64,000 nt of DNA. It comes from Cohnella algarum (GTDB lineage: Bacteria; Bacillota; Bacilli; Paenibacillales; Paenibacillaceae). Shown piece by piece: positions 18,762-27,825 of the stretch. The notes below the pieces were generated by a model that saw only the letters and a program-made list of their open reading frames with translations, searched no databases and was not told where the DNA came from. A program made the position numbers and the translations under genes. Location: NCBI RefSeq assembly GCF_016937515.1, contig NZ_JAFHKM010000002.1, positions 1,607,001-1,671,000 of the forward strand, written 5' to 3'. Numbering within the stretch: position 1 is the first letter of the stretch; every line of letters begins with the position of its first letter.

Positions 18762-19463
18762 TTACGGCAAATCGATCAGCATCAAAAACGTCTCTTCCCC
18801 GCCGGCCGCAAGCGCGAGCTCCGGTTCGTCCGCGATCCGGGCTTCGTCGCGGGTGCCGAGCGCCAGGCCGTTCGCCGTCAAGCTTCCTTCGATAACAAAC
18901 AGGAAAACCCGCCGTCCCTTCTCCTGCCGGAACGCAAGCTCCCGCCCCGCGTCCAGCCGGCTCAAATAAATCGTCAGGTCCTGCTCGACCTTGGCGACGC
19001 CTTCCGCAGGAACGGCCGCCGCCACCGGCAGCAGCGCATTGCGCAGCTTGGCCTGATCGTACCGGGCCGTCTCGTAGGAAGGCGTCAGCCCTCTTTCCCT
19101 CGGCATGAACCACAGCTGGAGCAGGTTCAGCTCCTCCGATTCGGACGGATTGTACTCCGCGTGAACGACGCCGCTGCCCGCCGTAATCCGCTGCACTTCG
19201 CCTGCCGATGCGATTTCGACGTTGCCGAGGCTGTCCTCATGGCGGATTTGCCCCTTCAAGATGATCGAGACGATCTCCATATCGCTATGCGGATGAGCGC
19301 CGAAGCCCCGTCCCGGAGCGACAAAATCGTCGTTGCACACGCGCATGACGCCGAAGCCGCTGTTTTCCGGATCGACATATTCTCCGAACTGGAAGCTCGG
19401 GCGGCTTTTCAGCCAGCCCAGATCCGTCTTGTGGCGCAATCGCTCGGGATAAAGTTGAATCAT
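18762..19463 (-). CDS. Pirin family protein (quercetinase-like bicupin)
   Basis: A 233-residue bicupin. The N-terminal cupin has the pirin metal-site pattern GFGAHPHSDMEIVSIILKG and later VVHAEYNP...EELNLLQLWF; the C-terminal cupin is more divergent, as in YhhW/YhaK-type pirins. Some members are iron-dependent quercetin 2,3-dioxygenases; for others the role is unknown. GAGGAGG lies before the ATG. The stretch 19464-19728 upstream holds only an AT-rich promoter-like sequence and no gene. Confidence 0.9.
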   Translation of the reverse strand: MIQLYPERLRHKTDLGWLKSRPSFQFGEYVDPENSGFGVMRVCNDDFVAPGRGFGAHPHSDMEIVSIILKGQIRHEDSLGNVEIASAGEVQRITAGSGVVHAEYNPSESEELNLLQLWFMPRERGLTPSYETARYDQAKLRNALLPVAAAVPAEGVAKVEQDLTIYLSRLDAGRELAFRQEKGRRVFLFVIEGSLTANGLALGTRDEARIADEPELALAAGGEETFLMLIDLP

Positions 19464-19728
19464 GGGACGCCTCCTCTTTTTTATAAAATCGAAAGTAACT
19501 AACCGAATTGTAGTTGAATCTCGGCGGAATCACAACCGCGTTTTTGGCGGACATAACGGGAGCCCCGCTTCGAACGTCTCCGGAGCCCGGAACGGCGGGG
19601 GTTCGCCGTCTTTGCCGTCACCTTTTGCCCTTGTTTTTCCAAGCATAAGCTTCTTTTGCGAAACTAATTCCGCATGGCCCGCGTCTAATCAATGGATCTT
19701 ATTTCCAATGTCGCAGGAGGCTCCCGAT

Positions 19729-20919
19729 ATGCAGGCTTCATCCTTGATTAGCAAAAAATGGATCGCTTTAACCGCCGTGTTCGCGTTGGCCGCGGCCTTG
19801 TTCGCCGGTTTCCGTCCCGGCACCTCTTCCGCCGCCGGAACGCCGGACGATCCGCCTCCGGTTAACGTCCCCTCGTACCAGTGGGCGTACAACATCAAGC
19901 AATCGAATCCGGAAATCGCTTTGAAAAAAGGCACGACGTTTCTGTCGCTGAACGAGCTGTCGACCCTGTTCTCCGATCTGGTGCTGTCCTACGACCAGAC
20001 GACCCGCTACCTGATCGCGACCGCTCCGAACCTGCGGCTGAAGTGGCGCGTCGGCTCTTCCAAGGCGCTCATCAACGACTCGGTGCATGCGATGTCGACG
20101 GCTCCATTTTTGAAAAACGGAACGCTGTTTGTTCCGCTGAGAGACATCGTCATGGTCGCCGGCGCTACGATGAAGCTGGACACGAGCGGCACCCTGCTCG
20201 TCGACTACGGCCCGCGAAGCCTGCTTGGAGGCAGCCCGGCCGGCTGGTACTGGGTGCGCAAGGACAACGGAAACGTCTATACGGCAGTCGGCTCCGAAAT
20301 GCCGCGAAGAATCGGCTATTCCGGCGTACGGGTCACCCAATACGGGTACCTCGACGTGAAAAAGACGGGCGAAACCTCGCTGCTGCTTACGGTCACCCAT
20401 TCGCACGGCGAGCCTGCGCTCGGCACCGACATTTATCGCCTGGTCGTATCCGGAGGAAAGCTCGTGCGGGAGACGGCCGTGGAATACTACGGCATGGCCC
20501 GCGCGCAGAGCGTCGAGGAGGCGGACGGCCTGCTCGTCCTGCTGGACGGCTCGGAGCTGCAGCTCGTCCGCCCGGACGGCTACGTGCAGGAGCGGTTCGA
20601 TCTGAAGGCGCTGGGCGGCTACGACGACACGTATACCGTGGAGTATGCATCGGTCGAGGATCGGCTGCTGCTGATCCGGCCTTATATCCGCGGCACGACC
20701 CTGCTCGTCGATTTGCGGGACGGCTCGGCTGCCGCGCTGTACAAGGAGCTTCTGTCCGAGGAGGAAATTACGCGGATCGAAACGACGGAGCCCAGTCCGT
20801 TTGTTCCGGATGCGGCCGACAATTTAACGTTCGTGAAGCGCGACGGAGACAGCTTCGTTTTCGACTATCGCAACCTGTTCACCGGGGAACAGTCGCAGCT
20901 GACCTACACGCTGCAATAG
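19729..20919 (+). CDS. Secreted stalk-domain protein (copper-amine-oxidase N-like)
   Basis: A 396-residue exported protein. Residues 1-36 are a signal peptide (SKKWIALTAVFALAAALFAG, cleavage near TSSAAG). Residues ~50-165 form a copper-amine-oxidase N-terminal-like (stalk) domain: TFLSLNELSTLF, YLIATAPN, NGTLFVPLRDIVMVAGA. The rest is beta-rich and resembles a propeller fragment. Stalk domains are common on Paenibacillus surface proteins and bind the cell envelope; no enzyme activity is indicated. The start is the ATG at 19729, after CAGGAGG; the open frame extends upstream without conservation. Confidence 0.82.
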   Translation: MQASSLISKKWIALTAVFALAAALFAGFRPGTSSAAGTPDDPPPVNVPSYQWAYNIKQSNPEIALKKGTTFLSLNELSTLFSDLVLSYDQTTRYLIATAPNLRLKWRVGSSKALINDSVHAMSTAPFLKNGTLFVPLRDIVMVAGATMKLDTSGTLLVDYGPRSLLGGSPAGWYWVRKDNGNVYTAVGSEMPRRIGYSGVRVTQYGYLDVKKTGETSLLLTVTHSHGEPALGTDIYRLVVSGGKLVRETAVEYYGMARAQSVEEADGLLVLLDGSELQLVRPDGYVQERFDLKALGGYDDTYTVEYASVEDRLLLIRPYIRGTTLLVDLRDGSAAALYKELLSEEEITRIETTEPSPFVPDAADNLTFVKRDGDSFVFDYRNLFTGEQSQLTYTLQ

Positions 20920-20951
20920 CGCCGCCGCGCGCATACGGTTCATAAGCGAAC

Positions 20952-20993
20952 GGGGCTGTCCGCCAGGTCAGATTTGACCCTGTGGACAGCCCC
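20952..20993 (+). terminator. Perfect stem-loop after the stalk-protein gene
   Basis: GGGGCTGTCC pairs perfectly with GGACAGCCCC and encloses a second hairpin (AGGTCA/TGACCT-like). No T run follows, so it may stop or stabilise the transcript. It directly precedes the 52-bp array. Confidence 0.5.
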
Positions 20994-21019
20994 TCGCATG
21001 ATGCGCCGCCGGGCCGATT

Positions 21020-21591
21020 GCGCCCCATGAGGTGCACATGGTGCGCTTCTTCGGCCTCGCCGGCGCCGTTAGCGCCCCATGTGGTGCACGGGGCGCGCTT
21101 CTTCGGCCTCGCCGGCGCCGTTAGCGCCCCATGTGGTGCACGGGGCGCGCTACTTCGGCTTCGCCGGCGCCGCTTGCGCCCCATGTGGTGCACGGGGTGC
21201 GCTACTTTAGCTTCGCCGGCGCCGCTTGCGCCCCATGTGGTGCACGGGGTGCGCTACTTCGGCCTCGCCGGCGCCGCTTGCGCCCCATGTGGTGCACGGG
21301 GTGCGCTTCTTCGGCTTCGCCGGCGCCGCTTGCGCCCCATGTGGTGCACGGGGTGCGCTTCTTCGGCTTCGCCGGCGCCGCTTGCGCCCCATGTGGTGCA
21401 CGGGGTGCGCTTCTTCGGCCTCGCCGGCGCCGTTAGCGCCCCATGTGGTGCACGGGGTGCGCTTCTTCGGCCTCGCCGGCGCCGCTTGCGCCCCATGTGG
21501 TGCACGGGGTGCGCTACATTAGCCTCACCGGCGCCGCTTGCGCCCGTGTGGTGCACGGGGTGCGCTACTTCGGCTTCGCCGGCGCCGATAC
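21020..21591. repeat. Tandem array, 11 units of 52 bp (GCGCCCC family)
   Basis: Units start at 21020, 21072, 21124, 21176, 21228, 21280, 21332, 21384, 21436, 21488 and 21540. Each has GCGCCCCATGTGGTGCAC then GGGGTGCGC, able to fold as a hairpin with one bulge, plus a segment containing CGCCGGCGCCG. It lies between the convergent stalk-protein and DEAD-box helicase genes. Because 52 is not a multiple of three, reading frames rotate; the long open frames across it are not genes. Confidence 0.9.
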
Positions 21592-21643
21592 TCCCTCACG
21601 TTTCTGCCTCATGCAGCCCGCCGGACGGACTTCTTCGGCCGCT

Positions 21644-23290
21644 TTACCTTCTGCCCCGCTGCGGCTTCGGCTTCCCGCCGCCGCCCGGTCCTTTGCGGCC
21701 GGCCGATGAAAACGCCGGCTTGGGCGGGCGGCCGCCCCTGCCTCCGGGGCCCGCCTCCCTGCCCGGTCGGCCCGCGGGCCCGGCTCCCCTGCCGGTCCGG
21801 CCGCCAGCCCCGGCACCGCGGCCCGCTTGCCCGCCGGCTCGCGAGCCCCATGCGCCCGGCGCGTTTCCGCCGTCGCCGCTCCGGGCGCCAAAGCCGCGCC
21901 CGCCCGGCGGCCTGCCGCTCGCGCCGGATGCGCCGCCCCGGCCCGCGCCGCCGCCGAACGCGCCGCTCCGCTCGCCGCGACCGGCTCTGCCTCCGGGCCC
22001 GGCGCTTCGCCCGCCCCGCTCGCCGCCGCCCGCCGCGGCTCCGGTCCTACGGCCGGCGCTTCCGGGCGCCCCGGCTCCGCCGCCAGCGCCCGCGAACCGC
22101 CCGCCGCGAGCCCGCGGTTCCCGCTCGCCTGCGCCCGCACCTGCTTCAGCGCCGTCGGCCCGAGCCCCGCGCGGCGTCGGCACGCCCGCCCGGCGCTCCA
22201 GCTCCTGGCCGATGCCGTATTCGATGACGCCGAGCTCGGCCCGGTCCTTCGGCGCGACGAACGTAATCGCCATGCCCGCGCTTCCCGCACGGCCCGTCCG
22301 GCCGATGCGGTGAATGTAGCTTTCGGTGTCGTGGGGAATGTCGTAGTTGTAGACATGGGTCACCCCTTCGACGTCCAGACCGCGCGCGGCGATGTCGGTC
22401 GCCACCAGCAGCTGCAGCTTCGCCTCGCGGAACCGCTTCATCACCTGCTCCCGCTTCGCCTGCGACAAATCGCCGTGAAGCTCGTCGGAGGCATAGCCCA
22501 TCGCCTGCAAAGCGGCGTTAAGCGTCGAAGCCCGGCGTTTCGTCCGGCAGAAAATCATGCCCAGGAAGGGCTGCGTCTCCTCCAGCATCGCTACCAGCGC
22601 CGCCTGCTTGCCCCGGTCCGTCGTTTCGACGACGAGCTGCTTGATGTCTTTTACCGTTACTTTCGGGCTTTTGACGGTGACATGTTCCGGATTCCGCAAA
22701 ATCCGGCCCGCCAGCTCGCGGATTTTCTCCGGCATCGTCGCCGAGAACAGCAGCGTTTGCCGCCTCGCCGGCACCGCCCGCAAAATGTCCTCCACCTCGG
22801 TCAAAAAGCCCATGTGCAGCATTTGATCCGCTTCGTCCAGCACGAGCGTCGAAACCGTCGACAGGTCCACCGTTTCCCGGCGCATATGATCGAGCAAACG
22901 GCCCGGCGTCGCGATGATCAAATGAACCCGCCCGGCCAGCTTCTTCATTTGCGCTTCAACGTCCTGCCCGCCGTAAACGGCAAGCACGCGCACGCCCTCG
23001 TCCGGAACGAGGAACCGCTTCACTTCCTCCGTAATCTGCAGCGCCAGCTCCCGTGTCGGCGTCACGATCAGCCCTTGAAGCGACTCCGAACCAACGTCGA
23101 TCTTCTCCAAAATCGGCAGCACGAACGCCAGCGTTTTGCCCGTGCCCGTTTGCGCCTGGCCGATCATATCCTTACCTTGCATGACGACCGGAATCGCCAT
23201 CTCCTGAATCGGAGTCGGCTGCTTTATCCCTTGAACGTTCAGAACGGCCGACCGTTCTTCCGAAATTCCCAACTTCGCGAAGCTTGTCAC
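21644..23290 (-). CDS. DEAD-box ATP-dependent RNA helicase
   Basis: An RNA helicase of the CshA/DeaD type, about 548 residues. Motifs in order: Q-motif GIKQPTPIQ, Walker [30 protein letters not shown] in [12 protein letters not shown], then [10 protein letters not shown] and [10 protein letters not shown]. After residue ~370 the tail is an Arg/Gly/Ala-rich low-complexity region (repeated RGG/GRG) that probably binds RNA non-specifically. The GTG at 23290 is used because the family N-terminus (TSFAKLGIS) begins there; its Shine-Dalgarno (GGGGTG) is weak. It helps ribosome assembly and mRNA turnover in related species. Confidence 0.93.
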   Translation of the reverse strand: MTSFAKLGISEERSAVLNVQGIKQPTPIQEMAIPVVMQGKDMIGQAQTGTGKTLAFVLPILEKIDVGSESLQGLIVTPTRELALQITEEVKRFLVPDEGVRVLAVYGGQDVEAQMKKLAGRVHLIIATPGRLLDHMRRETVDLSTVSTLVLDEADQMLHMGFLTEVEDILRAVPARRQTLLFSATMPEKIRELAGRILRNPEHVTVKSPKVTVKDIKQLVVETTDRGKQAALVAMLEETQPFLGMIFCRTKRRASTLNAALQAMGYASDELHGDLSQAKREQVMKRFREAKLQLLVATDIAARGLDVEGVTHVYNYDIPHDTESYIHRIGRTGRAGSAGMAITFVAPKDRAELGVIEYGIGQELERRAGVPTPRGARADGAEAGAGAGEREPRARGGRFAGAGGGAGAPGSAGRRTGAAAGGGERGGRSAGPGGRAGRGERSGAFGGGAGRGGASGASGRPPGGRGFGARSGDGGNAPGAWGSRAGGQAGRGAGAGGRTGRGAGPAGRPGREAGPGGRGGRPPKPAFSSAGRKGPGGGGKPKPQRGRR

Positions 23291-23514
23291 GAAAGCACCC
23301 CATATTCGAAAAATGTAACGCCATCTGCCGTCCGCCGGCCGCAAGCCAAGGCGGCAAAGCGGCCGCTTCTGTCCGCCGCTCCGATCGCCGTTCGCATCCT
23401 TCCCGGCCGACCGCCGCGCGGCAACGTTTCACCTATCGTACCATAACGGCGGGATGCTGAGCCAACGGGATATCGGCGAGAGGTCCGAAAAAAAGCAAAA
23501 TCCGGATCCCCGAT

Positions 23515-23615
23515 TTCCTCGCCGAATCCGGACCGCCATTCCGAATCCGGCCTTGCTCCGGACGCGCAGCTCCCCGCCCGAGAGTCCGGACAGCCGGATG
23601 CGCTTGTTCAGGCCG
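23515..23615 (-). pseudogene. Remnant copy of the C-terminal end of the neighbouring histidine kinase
   Basis: The reverse strand reads IGLNKRIRLSGLSGGELRVR then SKAGFGMAVRIRRG, which parallels the last ~35 residues of the intact kinase just upstream (NKRIRLSDPAGGELRVWSKAGFGTAVVIRIG). The similarity also holds at the DNA level, with short mismatches and a small deletion. It is a duplicated 3' fragment with no promoter or ATPase core and is unlikely to be expressed as a protein. The rest of 23291-23691 shows no gene. Confidence 0.75.
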
Positions 23616-23691
23616 ATCACGATCCGCCGTAAGCATCGCGCCCTCCCGCCCGCCCGGCCGGCCTCGCCGCTTCCGGCACCCGCGTCCGTCC

Positions 23692-25473
23692 CTATCGTCC
23701 GACCCCGATCCGGATGACGACCGCCGTTCCGAACCCGGCCTTGCTCCAGACGCGCAGCTCCCCGCCCGCGGGATCGGACAGCCGGATGCGCTTGTTCGTG
23801 TTCGCCAGGCCGATGCGATCGCCCGTCTCCGAATCGCCGGCCTTCGAATCGCCCGCGCTCTCCAACCGGGCCCGGATTTCCGCCAGGCGCCCGCGGCTCA
23901 TGCCGACGCCGTTGTCGACGACCGCGATGCGGAGAAAATCCGCATCCCTGTCCATTTTAACCAGAATCGCGCCGTTCCCCTCTTTTTCCTTGATGCCGTG
24001 GTACAGGCTGTTCTCGATCAGCGGCTGCAGCAGCAGCTTGACGATCCGGCAGCCCCGGATTTCCTCGGGAATGTACCGCCACCGCACCTCGAACTTGTCC
24101 CCGTACCGCTCCTTCTGGATGGCGATGTAGTGCTTCGTGTACGTAATCTCCTCTTCGACATCGACGACCCGGTCGGGCGTATCGAACGAATACTTCAGGA
24201 TTTCCGACAGGTGCCCCAGCATGCCGTTCGCCTCGTTCGGCCCGCCCGTCAGCCCCATCACCTTCCAGTTCAGCGTTTCCAGCGTATTGAACAAAAAATG
24301 CGGATTGATCTGCGACTGCAGCGCCAGCAGCTCCGCGGCCTGCAGCCGGTATTTTTTCTCCGACAGCTGCACGGTCAAGTAATGCTGCTCGATGAAATTG
24401 CGCGTCATCGTCTGGATGATGTAGTTGTACTCGTCCTGTCCCCTGGCCGGCTTCACTTCGGGAAGCGGAAGTCCCTTGCCGGCCGCTTTGATGATCGCGA
24501 TCATCTGGCGGATGTGCCGCAGCGACCGCCGGGTCAGGAAATACGTCAGCACGAGTCCGAGCGCGAACGACAGGAACACGACGTACACCGTAAACTGACT
24601 CAAACGGAACGGCACCTGCACGAGCTCGTGCCGGGGAATGAGCGAGACGAACGTCCAGCCGCTGCTGGCCATCGTCAGCTTGGCGCCGTTGTAGGCGACG
24701 CCGTCCAGCTCCATGTCGAACGAATCGTCCTGCGCGGCAAGCCCGGTCGGCAACGATGCGCCGAACTCCGCCCCGCCGCCGGACTGAAACAGCGGCGTTC
24801 CGTTTTCGTCCAAAATAAAAAGCCGCTGGCCGGGCACCTGCTCGATGGACCGGAGCGTTTTGTCCATGTAATCGTTGTACACGTTCATGACGATGACCGC
24901 GTACGGCTTGTCGGTCAGCACGGAAGGGAGCGTCTTGTAGAAGGTCGTGACGGAAATCGGCCCTTCGAAGGAATAGCGGGTAATTTGCCGGCGGGAGGTC
25001 CACCTGTCTCCGGCCCCCGCGCGCGCTTCGAACTCGGCCTTCCACCCGACGTCGTGGAACCGGTCGAAGCTCGTGAGCCCCTCTCCGCTCGCGAGAAACT
25101 GCCCGTACGGATTAGGCACGTACATATAGATCGATTCGATGAAAGGCCGGGCGTTGGCCGGCGCGTTGACGTAATTGACCATCGATTCGATCAGGCGCAA
25201 ATTGTCGAGCGACACCGTCAGCGTCCGCAGCACTTCCTCCACGCGAAACAGCGTCTGGGAATTGCCGAACACGATGGCGAGCGAGTCCATCTCGTTCAGG
25301 ATCATGTCGGCGTTCCGTTCCAGCTGCTGCAAAATTTGCGTCTGCGTCGTATGAATCTCGCCTTGAATGTAGCGTTGGGTCAAATTAATCGACAGCACGC
25401 CGAGGACGCACGTCGGAATAAGCAGCGGAATGAGGAACAGCAAAAGGTTTTTCAGGAAAAATTTTCGGCGCAT
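23692..25473 (-). CDS. YesM-like sensor histidine kinase
   Basis: A membrane sensor kinase of 593 residues: a first membrane helix (LLLFLIPLLIPTCVLGVLS), a long extracellular Cache-like sensor (~35-300), a second helix (VYVVFLSFALGLVLTYFL), HAMP, His_kinase domain with QSQINPHFLFNTLETLNW (His phosphorylation site), and a HATPase with PLIENSLYHG, DNGVGM and the G2 region IGLANTNKRIRL. The start is the ATG at 25473, which overlaps the end of the response-regulator gene by 22 bp, so the genes are coupled. The neighbouring divergent sugar ABC importer is its probable target. Confidence 0.93.
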   Translation of the reverse strand: MRRKFFLKNLLLFLIPLLIPTCVLGVLSINLTQRYIQGEIHTTQTQILQQLERNADMILNEMDSLAIVFGNSQTLFRVEEVLRTLTVSLDNLRLIESMVNYVNAPANARPFIESIYMYVPNPYGQFLASGEGLTSFDRFHDVGWKAEFEARAGAGDRWTSRRQITRYSFEGPISVTTFYKTLPSVLTDKPYAVIVMNVYNDYMDKTLRSIEQVPGQRLFILDENGTPLFQSGGGAEFGASLPTGLAAQDDSFDMELDGVAYNGAKLTMASSGWTFVSLIPRHELVQVPFRLSQFTVYVVFLSFALGLVLTYFLTRRSLRHIRQMIAIIKAAGKGLPLPEVKPARGQDEYNYIIQTMTRNFIEQHYLTVQLSEKKYRLQAAELLALQSQINPHFLFNTLETLNWKVMGLTGGPNEANGMLGHLSEILKYSFDTPDRVVDVEEEITYTKHYIAIQKERYGDKFEVRWRYIPEEIRGCRIVKLLLQPLIENSLYHGIKEKEGNGAILVKMDRDADFLRIAVVDNGVGMSRGRLAEIRARLESAGDSKAGDSETGDRIGLANTNKRIRLSDPAGGELRVWSKAGFGTAVVIRIGVGR

Positions 25474-26216
25474 GGCGGTGCGGCGTCGGTGCGGCTGCTG
25501 CGAAACTCGCGCGGACTGAGCCCGAAATGCTTGCGGAACGTCCGGGTGAAATTTTTGGCGTAGCCGTAGCCGACCATTTCGCTGATTTCGTAGGTTTTGT
25601 AGCGGATATCCATCAACAGTTCGGCCGCTTTGGCCATTTTGACCCCGACGAGATAATCGGAGAACGTGTCTCCCGTCTTGTCCTTGAAGTATTTGCTCAC
25701 GTAATGCGGGTTCATGTGCACCCTCGCGGCCGCTTCCTCGAGCGTCGCGTTCGGATAGTTTTCTTCCACGTAGCTTTTGATCGCGGCGATCACCTTCTCG
25801 TCGAAGGAAGCCCCGGAGGCGGGCGCGCCTGCGGACGAGCTTTCGTCCAGCTCCAGCTTGAGCGACGTAAACACCCGGCTCAGCTCGCCGAACTGGGTAG
25901 GCTTGACGATATAGTCGTGCACGTCGTAGGAAAGTGCCTGTTTGGCGTATTCGAAGTCTTTGTAGCCGCTCAGGAACACGACCTTCGTTTTGCTCTTCGT
26001 CTCGTGAAGGCGCTTGGCCACCTCCAGCCCGTTCATGACCGGCATCCGGATGTCGCACAGCAGCACGTCGACCGGCCGGCTGTCCATAAACCGGAGAGCC
26101 TCCTGTCCGTTCTCGCACAGGCCGACAAGCTCGTAGCCGGTTTCCGCCCAAGGGAAATACTGGGACAACCCGTTCCGGATCTCCTTTTCGTCGTCCGCCA
26201 GCAGCAGCTTATACAT
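25452..26216 (-). CDS. YesN-like AraC-type response regulator
   Basis: A 254-residue regulator: receiver domain with LLADDEKEIRNG (acid pocket), phospho-acceptor Asp in VLLCDIRMPVMNG and Lys in IVKPTQ; a short linker (~125-150); and a C-terminal AraC DNA-binding domain (LEEAAARVHMNPHYVSKYFK and ISEMVGYGYAKNFTRTFRKHFG). The ATG at 26216 follows GGAGGTG. It pairs with the kinase downstream and is divergent from the binding-protein gene at 26491. Two direct repeats 30 bp apart in that intergenic region are candidate binding sites. Confidence 0.93.
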   Translation of the reverse strand: MYKLLLADDEKEIRNGLSQYFPWAETGYELVGLCENGQEALRFMDSRPVDVLLCDIRMPVMNGLEVAKRLHETKSKTKVVFLSGYKDFEYAKQALSYDVHDYIVKPTQFGELSRVFTSLKLELDESSSAGAPASGASFDEKVIAAIKSYVEENYPNATLEEAAARVHMNPHYVSKYFKDKTGDTFSDYLVGVKMAKAAELLMDIRYKTYEISEMVGYGYAKNFTRTFRKHFGLSPREFRSSRTDAAPPCAENFS

Positions 26217-26367
26217 GAACGCGCACCTCCAGGCTGTGATCGAAGTCATATGCTACCGCATTCACCAGAATAATGGATTTCTTCTTTTTTTTACAGGGCG
26301 CCGACATAACCGTCCGCTCCTGCCCAAAACGCATTTGCACTCCGGATTCTCCCGGACCCGGGAATCC

Positions 26368-26410
26368 GGATACCTTTTGCGCAAACAAGCGGTTTACGGA
26401 TACCTTTTGC
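26368..26410 (+). promoter_or_regulatory. Two direct repeats, candidate operator of the AraC-type regulator
   Basis: GGATACCTTTTGC occurs at 26368-26380 and 26398-26410, exactly 30 bp apart (about three helical turns), in the intergenic region upstream of the sugar-binding protein gene. AraC-type regulators usually bind direct repeats. The region 26217-26490 holds no gene. Confidence 0.5.
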
Positions 26411-26490
26411 CGTTTTGTATGCCTTTTCATAACCGGAGACGCCTCGTTATAGTAAGAGGGCAACCATATGAAAACAACCGAGGGGGCTTC

Positions 26491-27801
26491 ATGAACATGA
26501 AACTGAAACGTTTCTCGAAGTGGGCCGGGCTGCTGTGCCTGGCGTTGACGGTCGCGGTGACGGCGGCTTGCTCGTCCGATTCCGGTTCTTCCGGAGCGGA
26601 AGAGGCCAAAGAAGAAAAAGCGACGCTTCGCTTCTCCTGGTGGGGGTCGGAAGTGCGGCATCAGGCGTTGCTCGAGGCTATCGATTTGTATATGGAGAAA
26701 AATCCGAACGTCACGATCGAGCCGGAATACGGCGGCTTCGACGGCTATTACCAGAAGCTGGTCACCCAGTTCGCCGGCGGAACCGCGCCCGACCTGACGC
26801 CGCTGTCCGTCGACTGGATCGAGGAGATCGCGGTCAAAGGCAATCTGGTGCTCGATCTGAACACGCTGAAGGATCACCTCAACCTGGATGCTTTCGATGC
26901 TGAGTTTCTGAACGATTACGCGACCTTCGACGGCAAGCTGATCGGGCTGCCGATGGGCGCGAACGGAATTGTAACCCTTTACAACCGGGAGTTTTTCGAA
27001 AAGTTCGGCATTTCGGAAAATACGAAATGGGACTGGAACACGATTCACGAAATCGGCAAAAAAGTCCACGAGCAGGACCCCGACGCCTATCTGCTCGGGC
27101 TGTTCGATTACCGGATTTTCCTGCAGCCGTTCGTGAACCAATTGACCGGCAACCAATGGATCAACGACGACAAATCGCTCGGCTTTGATGCCGCGGCGGC
27201 GGAAAAAGCCTTCGCCTACTACCGCCAGTTGCTCGACGACGGCGTCATTCAGCCGGTGGAAGAAAGCAGCCTGTATCCCGATTTGGCGGAAAACCTCCAA
27301 TGGCAAAACGGCAACATCGGCATGATGTTCACGCTCGCGTCCACGATCGCCAAAGTAAAGTCGTACACGCCGGACGTCGGCGTCAGCATGTTCCCGGTGC
27401 CGGCCGACGCGAAAACGTCCGCCGTGCTGGTCAATCCGAGCAACCCGCTCGCGATCAACAAAGATACGAAGTATCCCGAAGAGGCGGCCAAATTCGCCAG
27501 CTGGCTGCTCACCGACCCGGAAGCGGCCCGGATTCTGAAGGACGTCTACAGCGTTCCGGCCGCCACCGCGAACGCGGCCATGCTCGCCGAGGAAGGGCTG
27601 ATCGATCCGACCGTCGCCGAAGCGGTCGAGATCGCCCTGAGCAATCCGGGAGCGCCCGTCAACGGGCTCAGCAACAACAACGAGCTGAACCAGATTTCCC
27701 AGGACATTCTGGAGCGCGTCGCCTTCCGCAAGCTCGAACCGGCGCAAGCCGCCGAGGAGCTGACCTCGCGCCTGGCCGACAAACTGCAAACGATTAAGTA
27801 A
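26491..27801 (+). CDS. Sugar ABC transporter substrate-binding lipoprotein
   Basis: A family 1 solute-binding lipoprotein, 436 residues. The signal peptide ends in a lipobox-like VTAAC, giving an N-terminal lipidated Cys at residue 25, then a Ser/Gly/Glu spacer. The mature domain has TLRFSWWGSEVRHQ and YGGFDGYYQKLVTQFAGGTAPDL, typical of carbohydrate-binding members. Start ATG 26491 follows GAGGGGG. It is first in an operon with two permeases; no ATPase gene is present, which is usual because such systems share an MsmX-type ATPase. The nearby sulfatase suggests a sulfated or complex glycan as substrate, but this is inference. Confidence 0.93.
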   Translation: MNMKLKRFSKWAGLLCLALTVAVTAACSSDSGSSGAEEAKEEKATLRFSWWGSEVRHQALLEAIDLYMEKNPNVTIEPEYGGFDGYYQKLVTQFAGGTAPDLTPLSVDWIEEIAVKGNLVLDLNTLKDHLNLDAFDAEFLNDYATFDGKLIGLPMGANGIVTLYNREFFEKFGISENTKWDWNTIHEIGKKVHEQDPDAYLLGLFDYRIFLQPFVNQLTGNQWINDDKSLGFDAAAAEKAFAYYRQLLDDGVIQPVEESSLYPDLAENLQWQNGNIGMMFTLASTIAKVKSYTPDVGVSMFPVPADAKTSAVLVNPSNPLAINKDTKYPEEAAKFASWLLTDPEAARILKDVYSVPAATANAAMLAEEGLIDPTVAEAVEIALSNPGAPVNGLSNNNELNQISQDILERVAFRKLEPAQAAEELTSRLADKLQTIK

Positions 27802-27825
27802 AAAACGACGAACGGGGGCTTAAGC

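Noticed and set aside
20982..22313. Long open frame on the + strand over the repeat and helicase tail
   Set aside because: It is the opposite strand of the GC-rich helicase gene plus the 52-bp array; the repeat period is not a multiple of three and no ribosome site is present.
23429..23620. 63-codon open frame as a separate gene
   Set aside because: Its first half is a copy of the kinase C-terminus and the second half is unrelated, with no ribosome site.
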